Part shown: positions 54,522-63,473 of the stretch, in pieces
How positions within the stretch are numbered: position 1 is the first letter of the stretch
Layout of the letters: the number at the start of each line of letters is the position of its first letter
Assembly: GCF_007990525.1 (NCBI RefSeq)
Contig: NZ_AP019823.1
Location: 248,001-312,000 of the forward strand
Reading direction: 5' to 3'
DNA: 64,000 bases
DNA from: Leptotrichia hofstadii
GTDB lineage: Bacteria; Fusobacteriota; Fusobacteriia; Fusobacteriales; Leptotrichiaceae
The notes under the pieces: model-generated
Seen by the model: only the letters and a program-made list of their open reading frames with translations
What the model was told of the DNA's origin: nothing
Database searches by the model: none
Position numbers and translations under genes: made by a program

Positions 54522-55040
54522 TTACATAAATTGTATTTCAATTCTTCTGTTTGCCGCTCTTCCTTCTTCTGTGTCATTTGTTGCTACTGGATTGGCATCT
54601 CCATTTCCTTTTGTTTCAATTATTCTTTCAGGGGAAAGTCCAAGATCTATTAATTTTTCTTCAAGACTTTCAGCTCTTCTTAGGGACAGTTCCCTGTTGT
54701 ACTCTCTTGTACCTTTGGAATCTGTGTAGCCTATAATTGAAATTTTCTGATTTTTAGCTTCTATATAATCCTTCAGCTTTTTTAATGCTGGAGTATATTC
54801 TTCCTTGATTGTTGCGCTATTAAAGTCGAATTTAAGCTGATTTGCATCTAGCACTACAACGTCTGAATCTGCACTTTCCTTTGTCGCTTCCAGTTCACCC
54901 AGCTCAGATCCTTCCACTTCAATTGCAGTTGACCTCATTGCATTGTCACGCAGGTTTGATGTTGTGATTTTCTTAGCTGTAGTTGGAGCAGAAACTAACA
55001 AGACAGATAACATTGCAGTTATTTTTGATTTTTTCTCCAT
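54522..55040 (-). CDS. OmpA family peptidoglycan-binding protein
   Basis: A 172-residue exported protein. The N-terminal hydrophobic segment (ITAMLSVLLVSAPTTA) is a likely signal peptide, with no lipobox. Residues about 60-172 form the OmpA C-terminal domain: LKFDFNSATIKEEYTPALKKL, IIGYTDSKGTREYNRELSLRRAESL, and GNGDANPVATNDTEEGRAANRRIEI. The conserved Asp and Arg that hold the diaminopimelate of peptidoglycan are in the TDSKG and NRRIEI segments. There is no barrel domain, so it anchors by itself or through a partner. Terminator directly follows. Confidence 0.9.
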   Translation of the reverse strand: MEKKSKITAMLSVLLVSAPTTAKKITTSNLRDNAMRSTAIEVEGSELGELEATKESADSDVVVLDANQLKFDFNSATIKEEYTPALKKLKDYIEAKNQKISIIGYTDSKGTREYNRELSLRRAESLEEKLIDLGLSPERIIETKGNGDANPVATNDTEEGRAANRRIEIQFM

Positions 55041-55226
55041 ATAAAACCTCTTTTCCTTTTTATTTTATATTTTTTATTATATTTAAATTATACTTTCCTT
55101 TATTAAGTATAGCATATTTTTTTTAATTTTCATAGCCTTTATTTAAATTTCTTTTTTAAAATCTGTTTAATTTTGTTTTCTATTTAATTAATTTTATCAG
55201 CTTAACGCAGAAGAATTGAACATGTA

Positions 55227-55256
55227 TTGACAAAAACTTTGAATGTTTTGTATAAT
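55227..55256 (+). promoter_or_regulatory. Consensus promoter of the acyltransferase gene
   Basis: TTGACA (55227-55232), 18-base spacer, TATAAT (55251-55256). Both hexamers are perfect consensus; the start codon is only 26 bases further, so the leader is very short. Confidence 0.75.
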
Positions 55257-55281
55257 TTAGGAAAAAGGAGAGAAAAGTACG

Positions 55282-56214
55282 ATGGCGATTGATATTATAA
55301 GGATTTTTGCATTCATTTTTATTGTATTTCTGCATACTTTGAACAGGCAGTTTGGAGTGGATATATGGATGGGAGGCTATGCCGTTATTTCGATAGGAGT
55401 TAATTTGTTTATTATGATTAGCGGATATTTGCTGCTTGATAAAACGGAAGAGGCGATGGTATTTTTTAAAAAAAGGATTTTAAATATTTTGCCACTTTTT
55501 TTAGTATTTAATATTGTCTATATTTATGTTGGAAAAATTCCGATTATGCCAGTTTTGAAAGGGAAAGTGATTACAGCATCGCATTTTTGGTATATTTATA
55601 TGATATTGGGTCTGTATCTTCTTACGCCGTGGCTGCAGAAGGTGTTGAAATATGCAGAAAAAGAGACCTTTTTTGCAGTTTTCCTATGGTTTTTGTATAA
55701 TATTCTGAATCCGTATTTCCGATATTTTAATCTTGCTGAAATTCCTTTTTCTAATTTTCCGTTGACAGGCTTTATAGGATATTATATTTTAGGATATTTT
55801 GTGAAGAAATACGATAAAAAAATGAAAAAAATTCCATTTTCTTTGATAATAGCTGTTTATCTTTTAGGCTTTTCGCTGAGTTTTTTATCTGCAAAATATG
55901 TTTTAGCAACAACAGGGAAACGTATATCTGACTTCTTTGACAAAAATTCGCTCGGAACTTTTATTATGACAATTTCCTTTTTTATATTTTGGTGCAAATT
56001 TAATTTTGCTAAAAGGAACAGGATTGTAAAAATGATAGCGGATTCTACGTATTTTGCATTTCTGGTTCATCTAATAATCCTTAATTCTGTTATAAGGATA
56101 AGTGATGAAATGATTTTTAAATCGGCAATGACAATTGGGCTAAGTATAATCTCGGGAATTTTGTATAATTTTTTGAAACAGGTTAGCAGATTAATTTTAA
56201 AAGCTAATAAATAA
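55282..56214 (+). CDS. Acyltransferase family 3 membrane protein
   Basis: A 310-residue polytopic protein of the acyltransferase 3 family (WecH, OatA and OafA relatives), which O-acetylates sugars of surface glycans. The N-terminal IDIIRIFAFIFIVFLHTLNR carries the conserved R and H of the family, followed by INLFIMISGYLLLDKTEE and HFWYIYMILGLYLLTPWLQ. About eight to ten membrane segments are visible. The start at 55282 has AAGGAGAG just before it and a perfect promoter upstream. No glycan genes are next to it, so the acceptor is unknown. Confidence 0.87.
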   Translation: MAIDIIRIFAFIFIVFLHTLNRQFGVDIWMGGYAVISIGVNLFIMISGYLLLDKTEEAMVFFKKRILNILPLFLVFNIVYIYVGKIPIMPVLKGKVITASHFWYIYMILGLYLLTPWLQKVLKYAEKETFFAVFLWFLYNILNPYFRYFNLAEIPFSNFPLTGFIGYYILGYFVKKYDKKMKKIPFSLIIAVYLLGFSLSFLSAKYVLATTGKRISDFFDKNSLGTFIMTISFFIFWCKFNFAKRNRIVKMIADSTYFAFLVHLIILNSVIRISDEMIFKSAMTIGLSIISGILYNFLKQVSRLILKANK

Positions 56215-56256
56215 CTTTTAACATAGATGCATAAAAAAATGAACGGCAATAAAAAC

Positions 56257-56290
56257 AGGGGCAGTACAATTAAAGCCCCTTTTCTTTTAA
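56257..56290 (+). terminator. Terminator of the acyltransferase gene
   Basis: AGGGGC (56257-56262) with GCCCCT (56275-56280), followed by TTTTCTTTT. Confidence 0.75.
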
Positions 56291-56346
56291 AGTATTAAAT
56301 TTTTCAAATTTTAAAAGAATAAACAAAATTTCTTATTTAGTTAAAG

Positions 56347-56595
56347 CTATCTTCTTCTTCCAGCAGCTATTCTTGCACGTCTTTGTCTACGGGAAGGCTC
56401 TCTTTTCACATATACAACTTTCTTTCTTCTTGGAACTCTTACAAAAATATATCTTCTTCTTATTACTCTACGGGAAGGTTCTTTTTTTACATATACAATT
56501 CTGTTGTTTTTTCTAGTTGCAGCAAATGAAGTAACCGAAATACCAAGTATTCCTAAAATTAAAATTAGCTTTTTCATAAAGTTTTTTACATTCAT
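56347..56595 (-). CDS. Secreted arginine-rich peptide with an internal repeat
   Basis: An 82-residue protein. MNVKNFMKKLILILGILGISVTSFA is a typical signal peptide cleaved near SFA-AT. The mature part of about 57 residues has 19 Arg and 6 Lys against 2 Glu. It contains two copies of VYVK(K/R)EPSRR with RRR and RVPRRKK between, and ends ARIAAGRRR. It is not a ribosomal or known DNA-binding protein, and the signal argues for the periplasm or outside. GAAGGAGAG precedes the ATG by seven bases. Its own extended -10 promoter and a hairpin lie upstream. Function unknown. Confidence 0.75.
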   Translation of the reverse strand: MNVKNFMKKLILILGILGISVTSFAATRKNNRIVYVKKEPSRRVIRRRYIFVRVPRRKKVVYVKREPSRRQRRARIAAGRRR

Positions 56596-56629
56596 TTTAT
56601 TCTCTCCTTCTTTATTTTGATAAAAATTT

Positions 56630-56665
56630 CTTTTTGATAATTCAAAAAGTATTAAAAAAATTATA
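56630..56665 (-). promoter_or_regulatory. Promoter and leader hairpin of the arginine-rich peptide gene
   Basis: On the minus strand an extended -10 TGtTATAAT is at 56660-56668. Just downstream of the expected start a perfect eight-pair inverted repeat CTTTTTGA / TCAAAAAG (56630-56637, 56642-56649) with a four-base loop follows. It could be an operator or a stabilising 5' stem. Confidence 0.45.
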
Positions 56666-56806
56666 ACATAGTTTTATTTTAAAATATTGTAAAATTTATT
56701 TGAAATCTATGTTTTTGAAAAAATTTATTTTTTTTGCTATTTTTTTTGGAGAAATCAAGTTATAATTATATTGAGAAATACAAATTTTTTTCAAGGAGGA
56801 AAAGTT

Positions 56807-58597
56807 ATGAAAAAATTAATGTTATTGGGACTGGCAGTCTCATTATTTTCTACAGCAGGTTTGGAGGCAAAAACAATTCAAAGGGCAAAAAAACAAAGTT
56901 CATCAACTTCATTTGAGCTGAATGTAGCTCACATTAACGATCACCATTCACATCTGGAAGAGGAAAAAATGCCTCTTAAACTCAACGGAAAAACTGTTAC
57001 GGTACATATTGGAGGATTGCCAAGAGTCGCACAGGCAATCAAAAATTTTAGACAAGGCAATAAGAATACTCTTGTACTCCACGCAGGAGACGCGCTGACA
57101 GGGACGCTTTATTACACATTATTTGAAGGAAAAGCTGATGCTGAGCTTATGAATGCAATAAATTTTGATGTTTTTACATTGGGAAATCACGAATTTGACG
57201 ATGGAAACAAACTTTTAAAATCATTTTTAGATGTCTTGAAAATACCAGTAGTTTCAGCAAATGTTGTGCCTGATAAAGGAAGCATTCTGGAAGGAAAATG
57301 GAAACCGTACATGATAAAAAATGTTGGCGGGCAAAATATTGGAATTATTGGACTGGATGTTGTGAAAAAAACTAAGGAATCTTCTAGTCCGGGAGATGAC
57401 ATTAAATTCCTTGATGAAGTTGAAACAGCGAGAAAATATGTAAATGAGCTGCAAGGCAAAGGAATAAATAAAATAATAATTGTATCCCATTCAGGATACG
57501 AAAAAAATGTGGAAATTGGGGAGAAGGTTGACGGAGTTGATTTGATCATAACTGGGGACACTCATTATTTATTAGGGAAAGAATTTGAACAATTTGGATT
57601 AGTTCCTGAAAAAGAGGATTACCCTAAAAAAGTAAATTCACCTAACGGAAATCCAGTTTATATTGCAGAAGCATGGAATTATTCGTATTTATTAGGGCAA
57701 ATGAAAGCAAAATTTGACAAGAATGGCGTAATTACCGAATTAATCCCAACACCGAAAGTTCTAATTGGAGATGACTTTTTTGAAGTGAAAAATGCTGAAG
57801 GGAAGGCAGTTCAGTTAGATGCGAAAGAAAAAAATGCAATGTTAAACTCAATAAAGAACAATAAAAATATAGCTGCCATCAAAAATGACCCAACTTTAGC
57901 AAAGCTTCTCGAAAGATACCAAAAAGAAAAAACAGAACTTGGAAAACGTACAATTGGTAAAATTACAGAAGAAATTCCAGGAGGTTCAGACAACAGAGTA
58001 CCAGGACCTCACAATAAAGACGGTTCTTTTGCAACAACACTTGTAGCTGAATCAGTTTTACATAAATTAAGAAATACAGGAACTGGAAACGTTGACTTTG
58101 TAATTGTAAACGCAGGTAACGTAAGAATCACATTAAATCCAGGTGTATTCACTTATGATTTGGCATATTCATTACTGCCATTTACTTCAAACACAGTATT
58201 TATAACAGACATTACAGGTGCAGAAGTGAAACAGACATTAGAAGACGCAATTGACTATGTTCTAAATGGAGGTTCAAGCGGTGCATTCCCTTATGGTGCA
58301 GGAATTAGATACGAAGCTACAAAAGAAGGAACACTTGGTACAAGAGTCAAAAAAATAGAAGTATTCGACTTTAAAGCAAACAAATGGGTGCCAATTGACG
58401 CTAAAAAAACATATATGTTAGCTGTAAACTCTTACATCGCCAAAGGAAAAGACGGCTACACAACATTAGGAAAAATCACATCCCAAAAACGTGGAAGAGA
58501 TACTCATTTAAGCGATACTAAAATATTTATTGACTATTTGAAAGAGAAAAAAGAAATAGGAAAACCAAAATCTACAAACGTAATCTTCAAATACTAA
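56807..58597 (+). CDS. Secreted 5'-nucleotidase / UshA-like phosphoesterase
   Basis: Exported metallophosphoesterase that dephosphorylates nucleotides. The signal peptide MKKLMLLGLAVSLFSTAGLEA is followed by a metal-binding N-terminal domain (AHINDHHSHLE, LHAGDALTGTLYYTLF, TLGNHEFDDGN, IVSHSGYEKN, TGDTHYLLG) and the 5'_nucleotid_C substrate domain (VIVNAGNVRITL, GGSSGAFPYGAGIRYE, with IAKGKDGYTTL). Length of 596 is normal. The ATG at 56807 is preceded by AAGGAGG; the frame extends further up but not with a signal. A TATAAT is at 56761-56766. Likely role is salvage of extracellular nucleotides. Confidence 0.92.
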   Translation: MKKLMLLGLAVSLFSTAGLEAKTIQRAKKQSSSTSFELNVAHINDHHSHLEEEKMPLKLNGKTVTVHIGGLPRVAQAIKNFRQGNKNTLVLHAGDALTGTLYYTLFEGKADAELMNAINFDVFTLGNHEFDDGNKLLKSFLDVLKIPVVSANVVPDKGSILEGKWKPYMIKNVGGQNIGIIGLDVVKKTKESSSPGDDIKFLDEVETARKYVNELQGKGINKIIIVSHSGYEKNVEIGEKVDGVDLIITGDTHYLLGKEFEQFGLVPEKEDYPKKVNSPNGNPVYIAEAWNYSYLLGQMKAKFDKNGVITELIPTPKVLIGDDFFEVKNAEGKAVQLDAKEKNAMLNSIKNNKNIAAIKNDPTLAKLLERYQKEKTELGKRTIGKITEEIPGGSDNRVPGPHNKDGSFATTLVAESVLHKLRNTGTGNVDFVIVNAGNVRITLNPGVFTYDLAYSLLPFTSNTVFITDITGAEVKQTLEDAIDYVLNGGSSGAFPYGAGIRYEATKEGTLGTRVKKIEVFDFKANKWVPIDAKKTYMLAVNSYIAKGKDGYTTLGKITSQKRGRDTHLSDTKIFIDYLKEKKEIGKPKSTNVIFKY

Positions 58598-58710
58598 TTT
58601 TTTAAAAAATTTAAAAACAAATGACATTTTATTTATATATTATTTTATAAAATTTATTATAGACTATTTTAATTATAAATATTTTTTTATATTACTATTT
58701 TTTTCTTTTT

Positions 58711-58905
58711 TATTTTCGTAGGATTGCTCATTGTCGCAAAACCTTATCTTGCAGTAAAGGTTTATCCTAATAATTAAAATTGTGGCAAGATTGCTACGCA
58801 ATAACCTATGGCTAGTCTACAACATTTTTCTGCACTGGCAAAAAACTCGCTATGCTCAAACAGTTTTGCCGGCACAGAAAAATGCTCCGACGAATTAGCT
58901 TATAC
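58711..58905 (-). repeat. Dispersed repeat family 1, copy c (inverted)
   Basis: Reading the minus strand, the element ends in GACAATGAGCAATCCTACG and GAAAATAAAAAAG (58711-58745), preceded by AAACCTTTACTGCAAGATAA as in copy a, and by GTAGACTAGCCATAGGT (58805-58822) as in copy b. It extends through CTGTTTGAGCATAGCGAG to about 58905. Copies a and b thus each share a different part with this longest copy. Confidence 0.7.
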
Positions 58906-58944
58906 TAGATTATGTTTAAAAAATGAAAATTATATTTTAATTAT

Positions 58945-59013
58945 TTGAAAATATTAGGTTTTATAGAATAGATTATAATAAATTCGTTGTTTAAATGGGG
59001 TTTAGTATTAAAA
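58945..59013. repeat. MITE-like element, family 2 copy C (partial)
   Basis: One end only: TTTAAATGGGGTTTAGTATT at about 58990-59009 is the inverted counterpart of the left end of copy A (reading the other strand, TTTAAACGGGGTTTAGTAT). TTTTATAGAATAGATTAT before it resembles the adjoining sequence. No opposite end is seen. Confidence 0.5.
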
Positions 59014-59035
59014 CATTTATTGTAAATTTCCGAGA

Positions 59036-59204
59036 TTTTAATTTTTCAGTAAAAGACAACTTGTTTGAGCTTTTCTATTATTTTTAAATTTATAATAACT
59101 TTATGGAATTAAAATAATTTTTGTTAAAAGCGAGTTTTGTCTTTTGCTGTAAAATTGAAATTCGAGAAGCAGGGATGCAAGGGTATGGCGTTTGATACCC
59201 TTGC
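59036..59204 (-). repeat. Dispersed repeat family 3, copy b (inverted)
   Basis: On the minus strand: 10-pair hairpin GCAAGGGTAT / ATACCCTTGC (59177-59186, 59195-59204), then ATCCCTGCTT, AACTCGCTTTTAAC and AAAAGCTCAAACAAG, in the same order and spacing as at 9092-9292. The loops are both eight bases. The rest of the 58598-59321 gap shows no gene. Confidence 0.65.
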
Positions 59205-59321
59205 TTAAAATAACTTTGAATATAAATAAAATTATAGAAAACGAACTATTGGTTAAAATATTTTGGAAATGCTTGATAAATCAATGAATAAAGATATTTT
59301 GTAAGGTAAGGAGGTAGTTTT

Positions 59322-59720
59322 ATGAATAAAAAAAATAATAACAGTGATGATATGACACTTAAAGAAGTGCAGTATTTGATAAAAAGAATAGAAAAAGGAA
59401 CTCTGGATGAAACAAAGGATGATAAAATTAAGCAGAATAAAAAGGAAAATGGACAAAGACTTGTTTTAAAATTAATTGAGGAATTTGGAGAATTAGCTGA
59501 AAATATTAGAAAAAATGTGAGATATGATGGAGAAAATATAAAAGGTACTATTGAAGAGGAAGTGTTTGATGTTTTTTATTATATTATTGCGATTGCAAAT
59601 GACTATGAGATTGATTTGGAAAAGATTTTTTATATTAAAGATGAATTGAATGAAGTAAAATATGGCAGGGAATTTTCAATTTTTGAAGCTAGAGAAAAAT
59701 GGAAAAATATGAAGAAATAA
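59322..59720 (+). CDS. MazG-like nucleotide pyrophosphohydrolase
   Basis: A 132-residue all-alpha NTP pyrophosphatase relative. The metal-binding motif is visible as LKLIEEFGELAENI (EExxE) and, 20 residues later, GTIEEEVFDVFYYIIAIAN (ExxxD). It is the short single-domain MazG type. The N-terminal 45 residues, Lys/Asn-rich, are outside the domain. Such enzymes remove aberrant or signalling nucleotides. AAGGAGG precedes the ATG. It lies alone after the repeat-rich gap, 130 bases before the next phosphoesterase. Confidence 0.82.
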   Translation: MNKKNNNSDDMTLKEVQYLIKRIEKGTLDETKDDKIKQNKKENGQRLVLKLIEEFGELAENIRKNVRYDGENIKGTIEEEVFDVFYYIIAIANDYEIDLEKIFYIKDELNEVKYGREFSIFEAREKWKNMKK

Positions 59721-59850
59721 ATGTAAAATGCAGTTCACAAAATCTATAACTATTTAATTCTCAAATTTATTTAATTTTAAGAGAATTTAGTATGTTAAAA
59801 AAAATTTTAAGTATAGAAAATAAAAAGACTGAAAAGGAAATATAGATATT

Positions 59851-61506
59851 ATGACAACAGAAAATACGGATACCATTTTAATAAAACGAGAAGTAAGTAT
59901 AAAAATATTGGGAACAAGCGATGTTCATGGTAGAGTGCTTGCTTGGAACTATGCAGCTGATGAAGAGGATAGGTCAGGCTCTTATGCACAGATTTCAACA
60001 TTGGTGAAAAAAATTAGAAAAAAGAATAAAAATGTGATTTTGGTTGAAGTTGGGGATGCGATTCAAGATAATTGGATAGAAAAATTTGCAATGGCTTCAA
60101 AACATCCCATCCCAGAAATACTAAATTACATAGGTTATGATATTTTTGTACCGGGAAATCATGAGTTTAACTTTGGAATGCCAACTTTATCAAATATATT
60201 GCGAGATATGAAATTTAAAAAACTGACTGCTAATTTGTATTACAATGAAAACGCTGAAAATGATACCAATTTTTCAAAAGATAAAAGCAGATATTTAGAT
60301 GCTTCTACGATTATTGAAAAGGATGGTGTGAAGATTGGAATTATTGGATTATCAACTCCAATGTCAGCACAATTTGAAGAAGATACTGGCTATTTGAAGG
60401 ATTTTTATTTTGTGTCGCCTATAAAGGAAACTCAAAAACAAGTAAAAAGACTTAAAAAGGAAGGTGCAAACGCTATTGTTGTAGTAGCTCATATGGGCAT
60501 TGAAAATGAAAATGGAATTCCTGAAACTGGAGTAAAGGATTTAGCAAACGCTGTACCTGAAATTGATGTGATTATAGCAGGACATATGCATCAGAATATA
60601 CCAAAGGAAATAATTAACGGTGTTCTTATTACAGAGCCTCATAGATATGGAACTGTTATTTCAGAAGTAGACCTAAAATTTGAAGTATTGGATGAAAATA
60701 TTAAATTAATAAGTAAAGATTCTACGACTATTCCTGTAAAAGATGAAGAACCTGATAAAAAAATTGAAGAGATTTATAAACCTTTTCACAATAGACTTTG
60801 CAGAATTGCAAATGAAAAAATAGGGAATACGCTAAATGATATGGTTCCCAAAGAAAAATATTATGGTATGTCAGCAGCTTTTGCTAAAGATACAGGACTG
60901 TCGTCATTTATAACTGATGTTGAGCTTTATTACAGCGGTGCAGATGTCGTTTCATTTGCATACAATTATGAAAATGTAAAACTGGATAAAGGGGAAATTA
61001 AGAGAAAAGACATAGTTTACAACTACCGTTACACAGGTGGAGATGTTACAATTTACGAAATGACTGGAAAACAGTTAAAAGACTATATGGAATGGTCTGC
61101 TGACTATTTTGATACAATTAGAACTGGAGATACCGAGTATCACTATAATCCAGAACGTTCTAACGGAAAATATGTAACATTTGATATTTTTGGCGGGGTG
61201 AAATATAAAATTGATTTAAGAAATGAAAAAGGCAATAAAATTACCAACCTGATGTTAGTTAATGGAACTAAAATAACGCCTGAAATGAAATTAAAAGTTG
61301 GAATGAATGCCTATAGGTTTGAACAGCTGGCTAGAAAAGGCGGTATTTTTGATGGTCAGAAAATCCCAGTCTTATGGGCCTCAAAAGAAATAATTGGAAA
61401 TATAAAGGGAACCATTCAGAATATGATGATTGACTATATTCGAGATGTAAAAAATGGTGTAATTGATGGAAAGAGTCATAATAACTGGGAAATAATTGGA
61501 TTATAA
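59851..61506 (+). CDS. Cytosolic 2',3'-cyclic phosphodiesterase / 5'-nucleotidase family protein
   Basis: A 551-residue two-domain metallophosphoesterase like CpdB or the bacterial 5'-nucleotidases. The metal motifs are ILGTSDVHGRVLAW, VEVGDAIQDNW, VPGNHEFNFG, VVVAHMGIE and AGHMHQNI. The C-terminal 5'_nucleotid_C domain includes GLSSFITDVELYYSGADVVSFAYNYENV and YMEWSADYFD. There is no signal peptide: the N-terminus MTTENTDTILIKREVSIK is polar, and an in-frame TGA at 59830-59832 rules out an upstream extension with a signal. It is therefore probably intracellular, unlike UshA at 56.8 kb. Substrate unknown. Confidence 0.87.
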   Translation: MTTENTDTILIKREVSIKILGTSDVHGRVLAWNYAADEEDRSGSYAQISTLVKKIRKKNKNVILVEVGDAIQDNWIEKFAMASKHPIPEILNYIGYDIFVPGNHEFNFGMPTLSNILRDMKFKKLTANLYYNENAENDTNFSKDKSRYLDASTIIEKDGVKIGIIGLSTPMSAQFEEDTGYLKDFYFVSPIKETQKQVKRLKKEGANAIVVVAHMGIENENGIPETGVKDLANAVPEIDVIIAGHMHQNIPKEIINGVLITEPHRYGTVISEVDLKFEVLDENIKLISKDSTTIPVKDEEPDKKIEEIYKPFHNRLCRIANEKIGNTLNDMVPKEKYYGMSAAFAKDTGLSSFITDVELYYSGADVVSFAYNYENVKLDKGEIKRKDIVYNYRYTGGDVTIYEMTGKQLKDYMEWSADYFDTIRTGDTEYHYNPERSNGKYVTFDIFGGVKYKIDLRNEKGNKITNLMLVNGTKITPEMKLKVGMNAYRFEQLARKGGIFDGQKIPVLWASKEIIGNIKGTIQNMMIDYIRDVKNGVIDGKSHNNWEIIGL

Positions 61507-61559
61507 TTTAGAATTGCTGAAGGAATAGAAATAAAAAATACAAAAATGGAGAACAATTC

Positions 61560-62438
61560 ATGAAAAAATTAACAATAGCATTTTTACTGTTAAGCAGTTT
61601 GAGCTTTGCTTACACAAGAAAGGAGCAGATTCAGGAAAATCTTTCAAAAATAGGAATAAAGCAGGCAATAATTGATGAAACGCAAAAAATTGATTATGAA
61701 ATAAGAGATATTGTGGCTTTTGAAAATGATGAAACTGTAATCGGGGAAAAATTGAATAAACTGCTTGCCATCTTGAAAAAAGATGAGCGAAATTACATTG
61801 TATCAGAAGATATTATCACAATTTATGAGTCCAAAATCGGAAAAGATTATGAAAAATATTTAGATTTATTCACAAAATATACTCCTTATGAGTATGAAAA
61901 ATTATTTGCAAAAATGGTGTATTATCGTGGAATTGGGAAAAAGGATAAAAGCGATAGCTATTATAAAGAAATAGAAAAAAAGTATAATAATACTCCTATT
62001 ATGGAAATTGTAAAAATATTTAACATCGCAAACGAAGATAATAGACAGATTCAAATAAAAAAAGTTTTAACTTTATTAAAAAGCGAAGATGTAAAAAGAC
62101 AGGTTGGAATGGCAGATGAAGAAGTACATTCGATGAACTTGACTTACACATTGTCTGAAGTGAGAAAATATTACAATGACGGTAAAATCGAAAAAGCAGT
62201 TTCAGAATATATAAACAACATCGTAAATGCCAATGCATCAAATGAAGTTCACGAATATAACCGCCTAAAAGAAACATTGCTATTATTAAATGTTTTGATG
62301 ATAAATGAAGAAATTACAAATAAAAAATTACGTGAACAAAATAAGCAAAAGTTGGAAAGCACCTATATTTCTAAGGAAATAAAGAAAGCAACTGCAAAAG
62401 ATGCAGATTATATGGATAAATATTTGAATGAGATGTAG
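61560..62438 (+). CDS. Exported helical-repeat protein of unknown function
   Basis: A 292-residue protein with a signal peptide (MKKLTIAFLLLSSLSFAYT) and no lipobox. The mature part is all-helical, with paired helices suggestive of TPR-like repeats (YEKLFAKMVYYRGIGKKDKSDSYYKEIEKKY and the following region). No family is recognised. It lies 53 bases after the phosphodiesterase gene and is followed closely by two more small exported proteins, forming a series of four genes on one strand. Confidence 0.65.
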   Translation: MKKLTIAFLLLSSLSFAYTRKEQIQENLSKIGIKQAIIDETQKIDYEIRDIVAFENDETVIGEKLNKLLAILKKDERNYIVSEDIITIYESKIGKDYEKYLDLFTKYTPYEYEKLFAKMVYYRGIGKKDKSDSYYKEIEKKYNNTPIMEIVKIFNIANEDNRQIQIKKVLTLLKSEDVKRQVGMADEEVHSMNLTYTLSEVRKYYNDGKIEKAVSEYINNIVNANASNEVHEYNRLKETLLLLNVLMINEEITNKKLREQNKQKLESTYISKEIKKATAKDADYMDKYLNEM

Positions 62439-62453
62439 TGAGGAAAATTGAAT

Positions 62454-62930
62454 ATGAAAAAAATATTTTTATTTATATGCTTAATCTTGATGTTTGTTTC
62501 TTGTGGAAAATTTGATAGAAAGAAATATAGCAAGAAAGATTTAAAAAAATTGGATTTTAATAAAAATTATGATTTTAAGCATAAGGAATCTTTTATGGGA
62601 GAATCAGTATATTATGAATGGAATCTTGAATGCATAGAATTAAATTGCAGTATTTCCTATTTAAATGAAGTAAAAAACTATTCAAATAAAATTACTTTAG
62701 TTTTAAAAGATTATAAACAAAAAAATAAAATAATGAAACAGATAGTAAATGGAATGAAAAAACCAGATGAAAATGTGATTGTTAGGGATTATTACCCTGA
62801 GAGTAAGATTGCAATTTACGATAAAAATGAACATTATTCTTTTGAAACTTCTGTAAAAAATGAAGAATTTTATAAAGTATTAGATAATTTGCTTGGAGAA
62901 AATCATGAGAGATTATTGGAAAAATTATAA
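62454..62930 (+). CDS. Small lipoprotein of unknown function
   Basis: A 158-residue protein with the lipoprotein signal KIFLFICLILMFVSC (lipobox VSC, Cys about residue 18), then a basic, Lys-rich stretch (GKFDRKKYSKKDLKKL) and a mixed alpha/beta domain (YYEWNLECIELNCSISYLNEV). The ATG at 62454 is preferred; GAGGA is nine bases upstream, while the TTG at 62448 is only three bases from it. Fifteen bases after the previous stop. Unknown role. Confidence 0.65.
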   Translation: MKKIFLFICLILMFVSCGKFDRKKYSKKDLKKLDFNKNYDFKHKESFMGESVYYEWNLECIELNCSISYLNEVKNYSNKITLVLKDYKQKNKIMKQIVNGMKKPDENVIVRDYYPESKIAIYDKNEHYSFETSVKNEEFYKVLDNLLGENHERLLEKL

Positions 62931-62957
62931 ACAAATTTAAGAAAGGAAATTAAATTT

Positions 62958-63473
62958 ATGAAAAAAATTTTGTTAGTAATGATGTTGATGTTTTCAACGT
63001 TTATGTTTGGAAATCCAGAATTTGAAAAAAGTTATGGAGAAAGTATTACAAGCACTTTAAAATTTGGAATGACAAAACAGGAATTTGCTAAAATTATTCA
63101 GAAAAAAGCTCTGTCAAATTCACATGATGAAGGCAATTATGCGGTTTATTACTATGCTAATGTAAAAGATCCGCTGGGAATTGAAAGGCAGCTGAATAGT
63201 TTTAACTTTGTCGATGGGAGGCTAGTTTCTTCAGTTTTTGACTCACAAACTACCGATGCTGAACATGAACAAATAATAAAAATGTACATAAAAAATCAAA
63301 ACAGGCTTTCTAAGGAAAAAATGACAAAACTGGAAGCAAAAGGAAGGCTGCTGCTTTATAACAGTAAAAAAACAATAGAAATTGCAAGAATGATGGATCA
63401 CACTTTTATTACAGTACAAACTGCGGCGCCAAGGGTATTGGAATATAAAATTAGGTCAATAAAACAAAATTAA
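62958..63473 (+). CDS. Small exported protein of unknown function
   Basis: A 171-residue protein with signal peptide MKKILLVMMLMFSTFMFG. The start of the mature part, TSTLKFGMTKQEFAKIIQKK, resembles the opening helix of BamE/SmpA-type domains (GMTKxEV), but the rest is too diverged to decide. GAAAGGAAA precedes the ATG. It is the last of the small exported genes; no strong terminator follows. The gap at 63474-63719 has no gene. Confidence 0.6.
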   Translation: MKKILLVMMLMFSTFMFGNPEFEKSYGESITSTLKFGMTKQEFAKIIQKKALSNSHDEGNYAVYYYANVKDPLGIERQLNSFNFVDGRLVSSVFDSQTTDAEHEQIIKMYIKNQNRLSKEKMTKLEAKGRLLLYNSKKTIEIARMMDHTFITVQTAAPRVLEYKIRSIKQN

